A stretch of DNA of 53,371 nt from Oscillospiraceae bacterium (GTDB lineage: Bacteria > Bacillota > Clostridia > Oscillospirales > Acutalibacteraceae): positions 1 through 53,371 of the forward strand of contig JAQVFM010000006.1 in the NCBI GenBank assembly GCA_028697255.1, written 5' to 3'. Position 1 is the stretch's first letter; each line of letters begins with the position of its first letter. Below, one piece after another: positions 8,610 to 18,776 of this stretch. A model generated the notes under the pieces. It saw only the letters and a program-made list of their open reading frames with translations. It searched no databases and was not told the DNA's origin. Both the position numbers and the translations under genes were made by a program.

Positions 8610-8819
8610 ATGGATGTACGTGTTGACGACGTGTTGCGGATGAAAAAGCCTCATCCATGCGGGAGCCATGCCTTTAAAGTGCTGCGTATCGGTATGGATT
8701 TTCGCCTTAAGTGTGAAGGGTGCGGGCACGAGTTTATGGCATCCAGACATAAAATTGAACGCCGCATAAAGAAGATTATGCGTGAAGATAAAGATGTAGA
8801 AACGGAGCAGAACACATGA
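8610..8819 (+). CDS. DUF951-family small zinc-ribbon-like protein
   Basis: [56 protein letters not shown]. Confidence 0.85.
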   Translation: MDVRVDDVLRMKKPHPCGSHAFKVLRIGMDFRLKCEGCGHEFMASRHKIERRIKKIMREDKDVETEQNT

Positions 8820-9901
8820 ATATGTTTGAAAACCTTACCGAGGTGGAAAAGCGATATGACGAAATATCGCTTCAGCTATATGATCCCGAAATTATATCAG
8901 ATGTCGGACGATACAGTGAATTAATGAAAGAAATAAAAACACTGTCTCCGATAGTGGAAAAGTTTAGGGAATATAAAAACGCACTTAAGCGCAATCAAGA
9001 TGCTTTTTCAATGCTTGATTGCGGAGTACAAGACCGTGAGATGCGCGAGCTTGTGGAATTAGAAATCGAGGAAAGCCGAGCTGATATTGAGCGCTGTACC
9101 AATGAACTCAAAACTCTGCTGCTGCCGCGCGATCCTAACGATGACAAAAACGTTATTATAGAAATTAGAGGCGGCGCGGGCGGCGAGGAATCGGCGTTGT
9201 TCGCTGGTTCACTTTTTCGAATGTATACAATGTATGCAGAATCCAAAGGATTTAAGTTTGAAGTAATGAATATAAATGAAACAGGGCTTGGCGGCATAAA
9301 GGAAGTTAGCTTTATGGTTACGGGTGACGGTGCATATAGCCGTTTCAAATTTGAAAGCGGCGTTCATCGCGTCCAGCGTGTGCCCGAAACCGAGGCAAGC
9401 GGCAGGATTCATACGTCAACCGCGACAGTTGCGGTGCTGCCCGAAGCTGATGAAGTTGAGGTTGAGATTAATCCATCGGATTTGCATATAGATACTTTTC
9501 GCGCAAGTGGGGCAGGCGGTCAGCATGTCAATAAAACCGATTCTGCTATACGTATTACTCATTTGCCTACCGGTATGGTTGTGGAATGTCAGGACGAACG
9601 AAGCCAGTTTAAAAATAAGGATAAGGCATTGAAAATATTGCGTGCTCGGCTGTACGAGCAGCAGCTTGAGCAGCAGCGCTTGGCAGTTGCGGCCGACCGG
9701 CGCTCGCAGGTTGGTACGGGTGACAGAAGTGAGCGCATACGCACATATAATTTTCCCCAAGGCCGCGTAACTGACCACAGAATTAATCTGACACTTTACC
9801 GTATCGAAAGTATTCTTAACGGTGACTTGGACGAGCTAATAGATGCTCTTATCACTGCCGACAGAGCCGAAAAGCTTCAGGCGGCGGGGGAGACAATGTG
9901 A
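8816..9901 (+). CDS. prfA: Peptide chain release factor 1
   Basis: [40 protein letters not shown] (GGQ) and [20 protein letters not shown]. Confidence 0.97.
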   Translation: MNMFENLTEVEKRYDEISLQLYDPEIISDVGRYSELMKEIKTLSPIVEKFREYKNALKRNQDAFSMLDCGVQDREMRELVELEIEESRADIERCTNELKTLLLPRDPNDDKNVIIEIRGGAGGEESALFAGSLFRMYTMYAESKGFKFEVMNINETGLGGIKEVSFMVTGDGAYSRFKFESGVHRVQRVPETEASGRIHTSTATVAVLPEADEVEVEINPSDLHIDTFRASGAGGQHVNKTDSAIRITHLPTGMVVECQDERSQFKNKDKALKILRARLYEQQLEQQRLAVAADRRSQVGTGDRSERIRTYNFPQGRVTDHRINLTLYRIESILNGDLDELIDALITADRAEKLQAAGETM

Positions 9902-10926
9902 AAAAATATAAAACACTTCTTCTTGAAAACAATGAAACGGGCATAAAAAAAGCCGCGGCACTGCTGCGTGCAGGGGAAATTGTGGGAATACCCACCGAAA
10001 CGGTGTATGGACTTGCGGCTAATGCACTTAATGCTTCGGCGATAAGGCGCATTTTCAAGGCGAAGGGACGTCCCCAGGATAATCCTCTTATAGTGCATAT
10101 TGCAGAATTAAATTCGCTTTATGAGCTTGTTATGGATGTTTCGGACACCGCTTTACAGCTTGCGATGCGTTTTTGGCCGGGTCCGTTAACAATGGTATTT
10201 GCAAAAAAGCCGGTGATACCCGATATATTAAGCGCCGGACTTGCAACGGTTGCGATTCGCATGCCATCACATCCAACAGCGCTCTCGCTTATTAAAGCTG
10301 CAAATGTGCCGCTTGCTGCTCCGTCGGCTAATCGCTCGGGCAGCCCGAGCCCAACAACGGCGTCTCATGTTATTCGCGATATGGACGGCCGAATTCCGGC
10401 TGTGCTTGACGGCGGTGCATGCAGCGTGGGGGTTGAATCAACCATTTTAGATTTAACCGGTGAAGTGCCGTGCCTGTTACGCCCCGGCGGCATTACTCCC
10501 GAAATGATAAGATCGGTGACGGGCAAATTAAAAATACACAGGGCAGTAACTGCTGAATTGAGCCGCAGCAGTATGGCGATTTCACCCGGCATGAAATACA
10601 AACATTATTCACCAAAAGCGCATGTTGTGCTTGTCAAGGGTTCTCCGCAGGCATTTACTCGCTTTGTCAATTCACGCAGCGGGGAGGGCGTTGTCGCAAT
10701 GTGCTTTGACAAAGAACAATACGGTCTCGAAGTGCCTTATGTTACCTATGGTGCAAGGGGCGATGCGGCCGGACAAGCTCGCCAACTTTTTAGTGTGCTT
10801 AGGCGTCTTGACGATATTGGGGCAAAAACTGTGTATTGCGCCTGCCCTAACGAAAGGGAGATGGGTCTTGCAGTGTATAATCGCTTGCTTCGTGCCGCAG
10901 GGTTTGAGGTGATTGAGCTTGATTAA
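9898..10926 (+). CDS. tsaC: L-threonylcarbamoyladenylate synthase (Sua5/YwlC type)
   Basis: [20 protein letters not shown]...[27 protein letters not shown]-terminal Sua5 domain. Confidence 0.95.
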   Translation: MKKYKTLLLENNETGIKKAAALLRAGEIVGIPTETVYGLAANALNASAIRRIFKAKGRPQDNPLIVHIAELNSLYELVMDVSDTALQLAMRFWPGPLTMVFAKKPVIPDILSAGLATVAIRMPSHPTALSLIKAANVPLAAPSANRSGSPSPTTASHVIRDMDGRIPAVLDGGACSVGVESTILDLTGEVPCLLRPGGITPEMIRSVTGKLKIHRAVTAELSRSSMAISPGMKYKHYSPKAHVVLVKGSPQAFTRFVNSRSGEGVVAMCFDKEQYGLEVPYVTYGARGDAAGQARQLFSVLRRLDDIGAKTVYCACPNEREMGLAVYNRLLRAAGFEVIELD

Positions 10927-11542
10927 CAGTCTCTATGTAGTCGGGTTGACCGGACCTACCGGGTCGGGGAAAAGCGAGGTTGCACGTGTTTTTACAAATT
11001 TTAATATACCCGTCATAGATGCCGATGAGATTGCACGCAAAGTAGTTGAGCCGGGTTCGAAATGCCTTAAAAAACTTGTAGATGCCTTTTCGGACGAAAT
11101 TTTGCAGACAGATGGCACGCTCAATCGCCGCGAACTTGCAAAGCGTGCTTTCGCTACGCCCGAAAAAACTCAGTTGCTAAATTCAATAACACATCCGTAT
11201 ATAATTGAGCTTATAAAGATAATAATAATTCGGATGGAACAAACACATGAAAAAATTGCCGTTTTGGATGCTCCGCTTTTGTTTGAAAGCGGGTTGGACA
11301 GTATATGTAATAAGACGGTTGCAGTGTTAGCCCCGTATCAAATTCGGCTTGAGCGCATATTATTGCGCGATAATAATCTTACTGAACAGGAGGCGCGTGC
11401 TCGCATGTCGACTCAAAAACCTGAAGAATATTATACTGCGCGCGCGTCGACAGTGCTTTACAACGACGGCGATTTTGAAACTTTGCAAAAAAAGGCCCGA
11501 AAGCTGGCACTTGATATACAGGAGTGGGCCAATGAAAAATAA
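10913..11542 (+). CDS. coaE: Dephospho-CoA kinase
   Basis: VGLTGPTGSGKSEVARVF...IDADEIARKVVEPGSKCLKKLVDAF. Confidence 0.95.
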   Translation: MSLINSLYVVGLTGPTGSGKSEVARVFTNFNIPVIDADEIARKVVEPGSKCLKKLVDAFSDEILQTDGTLNRRELAKRAFATPEKTQLLNSITHPYIIELIKIIIIRMEQTHEKIAVLDAPLLFESGLDSICNKTVAVLAPYQIRLERILLRDNNLTEQEARARMSTQKPEEYYTARASTVLYNDGDFETLQKKARKLALDIQEWANEK

Positions 11543-12206
11543 TAACAATTTCACCCGTCAACGCGATCAAGTAATGCATGTGGGTTCTCAAGCTCCTTTT
11601 AGTTTGCACAATAATAAAGCTCGTCATAAATTTAAAACACTGTCGCGCATTGTTTTGGATGCTATAGCTTTTTTAGCGTTGTCGGCGATATTAGCAGGTC
11701 TTTTGCATTTGGGATATTTTTGTTTTATGCGGGCAGCATACCCGGTCAAATATAATGATTTCGTAACACACTACGCCAATATGTATGGTTTTGAACCGTC
11801 TTTGGCATTTGCAATAATTCGTACCGAAAGCGGGTTTGACTCGGATGCCGTATCTCATGCCAATGCGCTTGGGCTTATGCAGATTACACGCGATACTTTC
11901 GATTGGGCGCAAAGCCGAACCCCCGGTAATGAAAATCTTCCGCACGACAGGCTATTCGACCCGGAAACCAATATACAATACGGTTTGTTTGTGCTGTCCC
12001 TGCTGAGGGAGGAATTTAGCGACACTCACACAATGCTTGCAGCCTATAACGCAGGAATAGGAAATGTTAGAAAATGGCTAAAGGATTCAGAATGTTCCGA
12101 CGACGGTGTTACACTAAAATACATTCCATACAACGAAACGCGATGTTATGTGAAAAAAGTTCCTACTGCAAAAAAAATATATGAAAAGCTCTATGACTTT
12201 GAATAA
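11532..12206 (+). CDS. Membrane-anchored lytic transglycosylase (SLT domain)
   Basis: IIRTESGFDSDAVSHANALGLMQITRDTFDW...AAYNAGIGNVRKWL; one N-terminal TM; overlaps coaE end. Confidence 0.9.
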   Translation: MKNNNNFTRQRDQVMHVGSQAPFSLHNNKARHKFKTLSRIVLDAIAFLALSAILAGLLHLGYFCFMRAAYPVKYNDFVTHYANMYGFEPSLAFAIIRTESGFDSDAVSHANALGLMQITRDTFDWAQSRTPGNENLPHDRLFDPETNIQYGLFVLSLLREEFSDTHTMLAAYNAGIGNVRKWLKDSECSDDGVTLKYIPYNETRCYVKKVPTAKKIYEKLYDFE

Positions 12207-12220
12207 CGGAGGTAAATACT

Positions 12221-13633
12221 ATGTCAAACAATCAAAAAAAAACGCCGTCCGAAGCTTTAAAAGACGAGCTGTTTTATCAGTCGCGTGAAGCGACGCGCAC
12301 GCTAAGCGATGAAGAAATCAAAAAAGCGGACAGCTATTGCGAACAATACCGCAAGTTTTTGAACAGCTCTAAAACCGAGCGGGAAACTGTTAATAATGCG
12401 GTCTCATTGGCAAAACAGCACGGATTTGTGCCGTTTGACCGAAATTGCCGGCTTAAACCGGGCGACAAGGTTTATGTCAACAACCGTGACAAGGCTTTGA
12501 TACTTGCCGTTATAGGGACGCGTCCGCTTGACGATGGCGTTTCAATTGCTGCAGCACACATTGATTCGCCCAGACTTGATTTAAAGCCCAATCCGCTTTA
12601 TGAAGATCACGAGCTTGCATATTTCGACACCCACTATTATGGCGGCATAAAAAAGTATCAGTGGACGGCAATACCTCTTGCATTGCATGGTGTTATAATG
12701 CGTAAAGACGGCACAAAGGTCGAAGTGGTAATTGGCGAGGACGAGGGCGATCCGGTGTTTTGCGTTACCGATTTGCTGCCGCACCTTTCGACAAAACAGA
12801 TGAAACGCACCGCGGCTGAATTTATCAAAGGCGAGGATCTTAATATTTTGATAGGTTCAAGGGCGTTTAAAGATGATAATGGCAGCGAGCTTGTAAAGCT
12901 TAATATTATGAAGATATTAAATGAAAAATACGGTATTAAGGAAAGCGACTTCTTTTGCGCTGAGTTAGAGGCCGTGCCGGCTTTTTCGGCACGAGATGTA
13001 GGTTTTGACCGTAGCATGATAGGAGGTTACGGACATGACGATCGTGTGTGTTCGTATCCGGCATTAACCGCTTTGCTGCAAACTGAAAACCCGGCATTTA
13101 CGGCAATTACAGTACTGGCCGACAAGGAGGAAACCGGTTCGGATGGCAACACGGGTATGCAGTCGGCGTTTTTGCGCTATTTTATCGAGGATTTGGCCGC
13201 TAATTTGGGTGTTAAAGCGCGTCATGTGTTTTCAAATTCAATATGCCTGTCGGCCGATGTCAATGTTGCGTTTGATCCGATTTTTTCAGATGTTGTCGAT
13301 GTGCGCAACTGTGCCTCTTTAAACCACGGTGTCGTGTTGACAAAATACACCGGTTCGCGTGGCAAAGCCGATACCTCGGATGCATCTGCCGAGCTTATGT
13401 TTAAAATAAGCACATTGATGGAACAGAATGACGTGCTGTGGCAAATTGGTGAGCTGGGCAGGGTTGACGCTGGAGGGGGCGGAACGGTCGCAAAGTACAT
13501 TGCCAATATGGACGTTGACACCGTCGATTTGGGAGTACCGGTGTTATCAATGCATGCACCGTTTGAGGTCGTTTCAAAGATTGATGTTTATATGGCACAC
13601 AAAGCATTTTCCGCTTTACTTGGACGAAAATAA
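12221..13633 (+). CDS. M18-family aminopeptidase
   Basis: SIAAAHIDSPRLDLKPNPLYEDHELAYFDTHYYGGIKKYQW; DKEETGSDGNTGMQS. Confidence 0.93.
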   Translation: MSNNQKKTPSEALKDELFYQSREATRTLSDEEIKKADSYCEQYRKFLNSSKTERETVNNAVSLAKQHGFVPFDRNCRLKPGDKVYVNNRDKALILAVIGTRPLDDGVSIAAAHIDSPRLDLKPNPLYEDHELAYFDTHYYGGIKKYQWTAIPLALHGVIMRKDGTKVEVVIGEDEGDPVFCVTDLLPHLSTKQMKRTAAEFIKGEDLNILIGSRAFKDDNGSELVKLNIMKILNEKYGIKESDFFCAELEAVPAFSARDVGFDRSMIGGYGHDDRVCSYPALTALLQTENPAFTAITVLADKEETGSDGNTGMQSAFLRYFIEDLAANLGVKARHVFSNSICLSADVNVAFDPIFSDVVDVRNCASLNHGVVLTKYTGSRGKADTSDASAELMFKISTLMEQNDVLWQIGELGRVDAGGGGTVAKYIANMDVDTVDLGVPVLSMHAPFEVVSKIDVYMAHKAFSALLGRK

Positions 13634-13637
13634 AATC

Positions 13638-13676
13638 AAAGTGGCTGCCGTGCAAAGCAGCCACTTTGATTTTTTT
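13638..13676 (+). terminator. Rho-independent terminator after M18 aminopeptidase
   Basis: AAAGTGGCTGC...GCAGCCACTTT then gaTTTTTTT. Confidence 0.9.
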
Positions 13677-13689
13677 AACGGCGTGATGG

Positions 13690-14055
13690 TTACGTCTTTT
13701 TATTTTTATAAAATAGCTCTTTTATTCCGATGTATAATAAAAATACACCAAAAATTCGGCGCAGTATGCCAACATCAATTGCGGCGGCGGCAAACGAGGC
13801 AAGGATTGAAAAAGGAATGCCGGCCGCTGTGCACACTATTGCCGCCTTTTTATCAATAAGGCGGTTTTTGAAATGTGATATCAAAGCTGCCGGAGCACAA
13901 AAAATGAAATAAATTAGATTAATTCCTGCTGCGGTGTATTGCGGGACGTTTTCAATACAGGTAAGATACAGTATCAGCAGCGAGCCGCCTCCGATACCAA
14001 ATCCGCTCAATATGCCTGTGACAAGACCGATAATAAAGTTTAAAATCCACTTCAT
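13690..14055 (-). CDS. TauE/SafE-family permease half (121 aa)
   Basis: FIIGLVTGILSGFGIGGGSLLILYL...AAGINLIYFIFCAPAALISHFKNRLID; single repeat of the usual two-repeat protein. Confidence 0.8.
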   Translation of the reverse strand: MKWILNFIIGLVTGILSGFGIGGGSLLILYLTCIENVPQYTAAGINLIYFIFCAPAALISHFKNRLIDKKAAIVCTAAGIPFSILASFAAAAIDVGILRRIFGVFLLYIGIKELFYKNKKT

Positions 14056-14414
14056 AAAAGCAATACCGCCCGGATGCCTCCGTATATTATGAGCAGGCCG
14101 AAAATGCGGTGCAGGACAGTGACGGGTATTTTTTTAAAAATGCGGCCGGCAATAAAACCTCCAGCCAAACCGCCGATTAATGTCGGTATAATGCTTTTGA
14201 TATCTATACCGCCCTTTATCAAGTAGACAAAAAGTGATACTGCCGACAGCGGGAGAATTACCGCAATAGATGTGGAAAAGGATTTTTTTTGATCCATGCG
14301 TAGCCATTTTATAAATAGCGGCACCAAAAACATACCACCGCCCGAACCAAAAAAACCGTTTGCAGCTCCTGCAAGCGCACCGGTGGCAATCTGCTTTTGT
14401 TTGTCTGTCATCAC
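14052..14414 (-). CDS. TauE/SafE-family permease half (120 aa)
   Basis: GALAGAANGFFGSGGGMFLVPLFIKWLRMDQKKSFSTSIAVILPLSAVS; overlaps the next gene by 4 bp. Confidence 0.8.
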   Translation of the reverse strand: MMTDKQKQIATGALAGAANGFFGSGGGMFLVPLFIKWLRMDQKKSFSTSIAVILPLSAVSLFVYLIKGGIDIKSIIPTLIGGLAGGFIAGRIFKKIPVTVLHRIFGLLIIYGGIRAVLLL

Positions 14415-14567
14415 ATTTGTCCCCGTTTCAATTATACTGTTTGTTATTGTGTACGAATATTGACTAAAAATGTATAATACTATTCTTCATTTATAAAAGG
14501 TTGCGCGCTTGTTTTATTTAAAAAATATGTTACAATTTGTCTTGAGTTTGTATAACGGAGTGTTTTT

Positions 14568-15149
14568 ATGGGGTTTCACTTTTTTGCAATGATTTCGCGT
14601 ATGAAATACATAACACGGTGGGCTTTGATGCGCAATACGCGTATAGAGAACCTAAGTGAGCATTCCCACGATGTGGCAGTGCTTTCGCATGCTCTTGCCG
14701 TGCTTACAAACAAACGCTTTAACGGACAGGTGGATATCGGTCGCTGTGTTTTGCTTGCACTCTACCATGACACAACCGAAATACTTATAGGGGATATGCC
14801 TACACCCGTTAAATATTATAATCCCGAATTGCGAGAGGCCTATCGCAAGGTGGAAAATATGTCGGGCAATAAGCTTTTGTCGATGCTTCCGCCCGATATG
14901 CGGGACGAGTACGAACCGCTTTTGCTTGCCGATGACAGGTGGAGAGAGGAGCGCAGAATTGTGCGTGCCGCCGATAAGCTATCTGCATTAATTAAATGTG
15001 TTGAAGAACAAGATCAAGGTAACCGTGAGTTTGACAAGGCGCTTCGTTCCACACAAAAAGCGGTGCGCGATATGAATTTGCCGGCGGCTGATTATTTCCT
15101 AAAGGAGTTTTTACCATCATACAGGCTTACTCTTGATGAGCAAGAATAA
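14568..15149 (+). CDS. YfbR-like HD-domain 5'-nucleotidase
   Basis: MISRMKYITRWALMRNTRIENLSEHSHDVAVLSHALAVL...LALYHDTTEILIGDMPTPVKYYNPELREAY. Confidence 0.9.
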   Translation: MGFHFFAMISRMKYITRWALMRNTRIENLSEHSHDVAVLSHALAVLTNKRFNGQVDIGRCVLLALYHDTTEILIGDMPTPVKYYNPELREAYRKVENMSGNKLLSMLPPDMRDEYEPLLLADDRWREERRIVRAADKLSALIKCVEEQDQGNREFDKALRSTQKAVRDMNLPAADYFLKEFLPSYRLTLDEQE

Positions 15150-15426
15150 CAAATGATAAATTGAACGGAACAATATAAAATGTATATGGTGGCAGTATAG
15201 CAATTCATACACTTGATTTGAACTTTGTGCAGTAAAGTTTGTTAAAATTTTATCGAAATATTCATTGACGGCAAATTTCTAAGATGTTAAAATAACAATG
15301 AAAGAATTTATATGTATTGTAAAGAAAATCATTACCAAATTAATGCAAAATTACCATATCTGCGTTTGATGCGGTCACTTGTTTCGACTTAATGCATTAT
15401 AATACGCAGTTTTAATCAGCCAACGA

Positions 15427-15444
15427 TTGTTAAATTTCTAACAA
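15427..15444. promoter_or_regulatory. Candidate Rex (redox repressor) operator upstream of the hydrogenase operon
   Basis: TTGTTA-AATTTC-TAACAA, 18-bp palindrome matching the Rex-type TTGTTAANNNNTTAACAA pattern; just downstream of TATAAT at 15398-15403. Confidence 0.7.
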
Positions 15445-15502
15445 ACATGTCAGCTCAAGTTTTTTTGATATATAAGTATGCCGTTAAGGAGGAAAATTTA
15501 GT

Positions 15503-16006
15503 ATGCAAAAGAAAATCAGCAAAATTCCTTTTAAGGGAACGGCTGAGCAGGAACAAAAGCTAAAGGAGGTTATCGATAAATACTGTGACGACCAAAGCAG
15601 GTTGATGATGGTTATGCAGGAGGCACAGGATATTTACGGTTATTTGCCGTTTGAGGTGCAGCTGATGATAGCCGACGGTATGAATGTACCGCTTGAAAAA
15701 GTATACGGAATTGCCACATTTTATTCTCAATTTTCACTGTCTCCCAAGGGGGATTACGACATATCCGTATGTATGGGCACTGCTTGTTATGTAAAGGGCG
15801 CCGGTGAAATCTTTGAAAGAATAAGCCAAAAGCTTGGAATCGGAGCCGACGAATGCACAGAGGACGGCAAGTTTTCGATTACCGCATGCCGTTGTATTGG
15901 TGCCTGCGGCCTTGCCCCTGTAATGACAATAAACGACGATGTTTACGGACGCCTTACACCGGATGATGTAGACGATATTCTTGCAAAATATGCCAATAAG
16001 GCATGA
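15503..16006 (+). CDS. hydC: NADH-dehydrogenase NuoE-like [2Fe-2S] subunit of electron-bifurcating hydrogenase
   Basis: LMMVMQEAQDIYGYLPFEVQ...GIATFYSQFSLSPKG...CMGTACYVKGA...CRCIGACGLAPVMTIND. Confidence 0.93.
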   Translation: MQKKISKIPFKGTAEQEQKLKEVIDKYCDDQSRLMMVMQEAQDIYGYLPFEVQLMIADGMNVPLEKVYGIATFYSQFSLSPKGDYDISVCMGTACYVKGAGEIFERISQKLGIGADECTEDGKFSITACRCIGACGLAPVMTINDDVYGRLTPDDVDDILAKYANKA

Positions 16007-16548
16007 GAGAGCTTTCATTATATATTCTTGACATAGCGCAGAATTCTCTTGCCGCCGGTGCATGCGAGATTAAGATCTCGGTTGTCGAGGATACAAACAA
16101 CGACAGACTGACAATCAAAATCGCCGACAACGGCAGTGGCATGACTCAAACGCAGAAAAGGCAGGCAGCCGACCCGTTTTATACAACAAGAACGACGCGC
16201 AAGGTTGGTTTGGGAATACCGCTTTTACGTATGGCGGCCGAACAAACCGGCGGTCGGGTTGAAATTATATCAAAGCCGGGCAAGGGTACAACACTAACAG
16301 CGGAATTTGTTCGTTCGCATATTGATTGTCTACCTCTCGGAGATGTGGTGTCTACCTTAATGGTGTTGATAAGAACCAGACCGGACGTAGATATCTATTA
16401 TAAAAGGGTTTTGGACAGCCGTTCTTATGTGGTTGATACCCGCAAGTTTAAAGAAATTCTCGGTGATGTGCCGCTTAATAATCCCGATGTTTCGGTCTGG
16501 GTCGAAAGTTATTTAAGAGAACATGAAATTCAGCTTGCCGGTCATTGA
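16003..16548 (+). CDS. Stand-alone GHKL (HATPase_c) ATPase-like protein in the hydrogenase operon
   Basis: LYILDIAQNSLAAGA (N-box), IADNGSGMT (G1), KVGLGIPLLRMAAEQTGGRVEIISKPGKGTTLTAEF (G2). Confidence 0.85.
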   Translation: MRELSLYILDIAQNSLAAGACEIKISVVEDTNNDRLTIKIADNGSGMTQTQKRQAADPFYTTRTTRKVGLGIPLLRMAAEQTGGRVEIISKPGKGTTLTAEFVRSHIDCLPLGDVVSTLMVLIRTRPDVDIYYKRVLDSRSYVVDTRKFKEILGDVPLNNPDVSVWVESYLREHEIQLAGH

Positions 16549-16579
16549 ATACCGGATTAATAATTAGGAGGTAACAATT

Positions 16580-16951
16580 GTGAAAACATTAGCTGAGCTT
16601 GAAGCTATTCGGGATAAAGCCCGTGAAAAAATGAATATTCGCAACAATAACAGCGAAGCTATCCGCGTTGTTGTCGGCATGGCAACATGCGGTATCGCAG
16701 CGGGCGCACGCCCGGTACTAAACGCGTTTGCCGAAGAAGTGGCAAAACGCCGTCTTGAAAATGTCGTGGTAAATCAAACAGGGTGTATCGGAATGTGCCA
16801 GTTCGAGCCGATTGTCGAAGTGCTGGTGCCCGGCCACGAAAAGGTTACATATGCAAAGGTTACGCCCGACAAGGTCGCACGTATAGTAGTCGACCATATT
16901 GTTAACGGTAACCCGGTGATGGAATACACAATCGGACACATAATGAAATAG
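16580..16951 (+). CDS. hndB: (2Fe-2S) thioredoxin-like ferredoxin, HndB-like
   Basis: VVVGMATCGIAAGARPVLNAF...VVNQTGCIGMCQFEPIVEVLVPG. Confidence 0.9.
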   Translation: MKTLAELEAIRDKAREKMNIRNNNSEAIRVVVGMATCGIAAGARPVLNAFAEEVAKRRLENVVVNQTGCIGMCQFEPIVEVLVPGHEKVTYAKVTPDKVARIVVDHIVNGNPVMEYTIGHIMK

Positions 16952-16971
16952 GCGGGGGAGGCAGATATTCG

Positions 16972-18759
16972 ATGGTTCGTTCTCATGTACTTGTTTGCGG
17001 CGGTACAGGCTGCACATCATCAAACAGCCTTAAGATAATTGAGGCTTTGGAAAAAGAAATAAATAAGCAGGGACTGACTGACGAGGTCAAGGTTGTACAA
17101 ACCGGTTGTTTCGGACTTTGTGCGCTTGGTCCCGTGATGATTGTTTATCCCGAGGGATGCTTTTATTCAATGGTCAAGGTTGAGGATATACCTGAAATTG
17201 TGTCAGAGCATCTTCTTAAGGGACGCATTGTTACCCGCCTTTTATATGACGAAACGGTTGGCAAGGATGAAATTAAGTCGCTTAACGAAACCGACTTTTA
17301 TAAAAAGCAGGTTCGCGTCGCACTTCGCAACTGCGGCGTTATTGATCCCGAATCAATAGAAGAATATATTGCATATGACGGTTATATGGCTTTGGCAAAG
17401 TGCCTTACGGAATACACGCCCGAGCAGGTTATTAAAATTGTTTCTGATTCCGGGCTTCGCGGACGGGGTGGCGGTGGATTTCCGACCGGTCGCAAATGGG
17501 CATTGACCGCACCAAATAAGGCGCCGCAGAAATACGTCGTCTGCAATGCCGACGAGGGTGACCCGGGCGCGTTTATGGATCGTTCGGTGCTTGAGGGAGA
17601 CCCCCACGCTATTATTGAGGCAATGGCTATTGCCGGTTATGCGATAGGTGCAACAAAGGGTTTTGTTTATGTCCGTGCCGAATATCCTATTGCTGTTAAG
17701 CGTTTGCAGATTGCGATTGATAAAGCGCGCGAGTATGGTCTTTTGGGAAAGAATATTTTAGGCTCCGGCTTTGATTTTGATATGGAAATCCGTCTTGGTG
17801 CAGGAGCATTCGTATGCGGTGAGGAAACCGCACTAATGACTTCAATTGAGGGCAACCGCGGCGAGCCGCGCCCGCGCCCGCCGTATCCTGCAGTCAAGGG
17901 ATTATTCGGTATGCCTACGGTCGAAAACAATGTTGAGACACTTGCAAATATTCCGCAGATTATACTGCGTGGCCCCGAATGGTTTTCCTCAATGGGCACC
18001 GAAAAGTCAAAGGGAACAAAGGTGTTCGCTTTGGGCGGCAAAATCAAGCATACCGGTCTTGTCGAGATACCGATGGGTACGACGCTGCGTGAAGTTGTTG
18101 AGGAAATCGGCGGCGGTATTCCGGGAGGTAAAAAATTTAAGGCTGCTCAAACCGGAGGTCCTTCAGGCGGCTGCATTCCGGCCGAGTTGTTTGATACCAA
18201 AATTGATTATGACAACCTGACAGAAATCGGGTGCATGATGGGCTCGGGTGGACTAATTGTAATGGATGAGGACACCTGCATGGTCGACATTGCAAAGTTT
18301 TTTCTCGAATTTACGGTCGATGAGTCGTGCGGCAAATGTACGCCATGCCGTGTAGGCACCAAACGCCTGCTTGAAAAGCTTGAAAAAATAACAAGCGGCA
18401 ACGGCACGATGCAGGATATTGATGAATTAGAAGAGCTTTGCAATTTCATTAAGGAAAATTCTCTTTGTGGTTTGGGTCAAACTGCACCAAATCCTGTGCT
18501 GTCAACTCTGCGATTCTTCCGTGATGAATACATATCCCACGTAAAAGACAAAAAATGTCCCGCCGGTGTTTGTAAATCGCTGATGAGTTATGTGATTATC
18601 GCAGACAAGTGCAAGGGTTGTACGGCATGTGTTCGTGTATGTCCTGTCGGGGCTATTTCGGGCAGTGTAAAACAACCGCATGTAATTGACGATTCTAAAT
18701 GCATTAAATGCGGCGCTTGCATGGAAAAATGCAAATTCGGCGCCATTGTTAAACAATAA
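16972..18759 (+). CDS. hydB: NuoF-like NADH/FMN-binding hydrogenase subunit
   Basis: GLRGRGGGGFPTGRKW, CNADEGDPGAFMDRSVLEGDPH, GAGAFVCGEETALMTSIEG; C-terminal CxxCxxCxxxCP ferredoxin motifs. Confidence 0.96.
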   Translation: MVRSHVLVCGGTGCTSSNSLKIIEALEKEINKQGLTDEVKVVQTGCFGLCALGPVMIVYPEGCFYSMVKVEDIPEIVSEHLLKGRIVTRLLYDETVGKDEIKSLNETDFYKKQVRVALRNCGVIDPESIEEYIAYDGYMALAKCLTEYTPEQVIKIVSDSGLRGRGGGGFPTGRKWALTAPNKAPQKYVVCNADEGDPGAFMDRSVLEGDPHAIIEAMAIAGYAIGATKGFVYVRAEYPIAVKRLQIAIDKAREYGLLGKNILGSGFDFDMEIRLGAGAFVCGEETALMTSIEGNRGEPRPRPPYPAVKGLFGMPTVENNVETLANIPQIILRGPEWFSSMGTEKSKGTKVFALGGKIKHTGLVEIPMGTTLREVVEEIGGGIPGGKKFKAAQTGGPSGGCIPAELFDTKIDYDNLTEIGCMMGSGGLIVMDEDTCMVDIAKFFLEFTVDESCGKCTPCRVGTKRLLEKLEKITSGNGTMQDIDELEELCNFIKENSLCGLGQTAPNPVLSTLRFFRDEYISHVKDKKCPAGVCKSLMSYVIIADKCKGCTACVRVCPVGAISGSVKQPHVIDDSKCIKCGACMEKCKFGAIVKQ

Positions 18760-18776
18760 GAAAGGAGTACGCTGAA

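Noticed and set aside
15286-15298. TGTTAAAATAACA as a second Rex site
   Set aside because: Arms are only 3 nt apart, not the 6-8 nt spacing of Rex operators.
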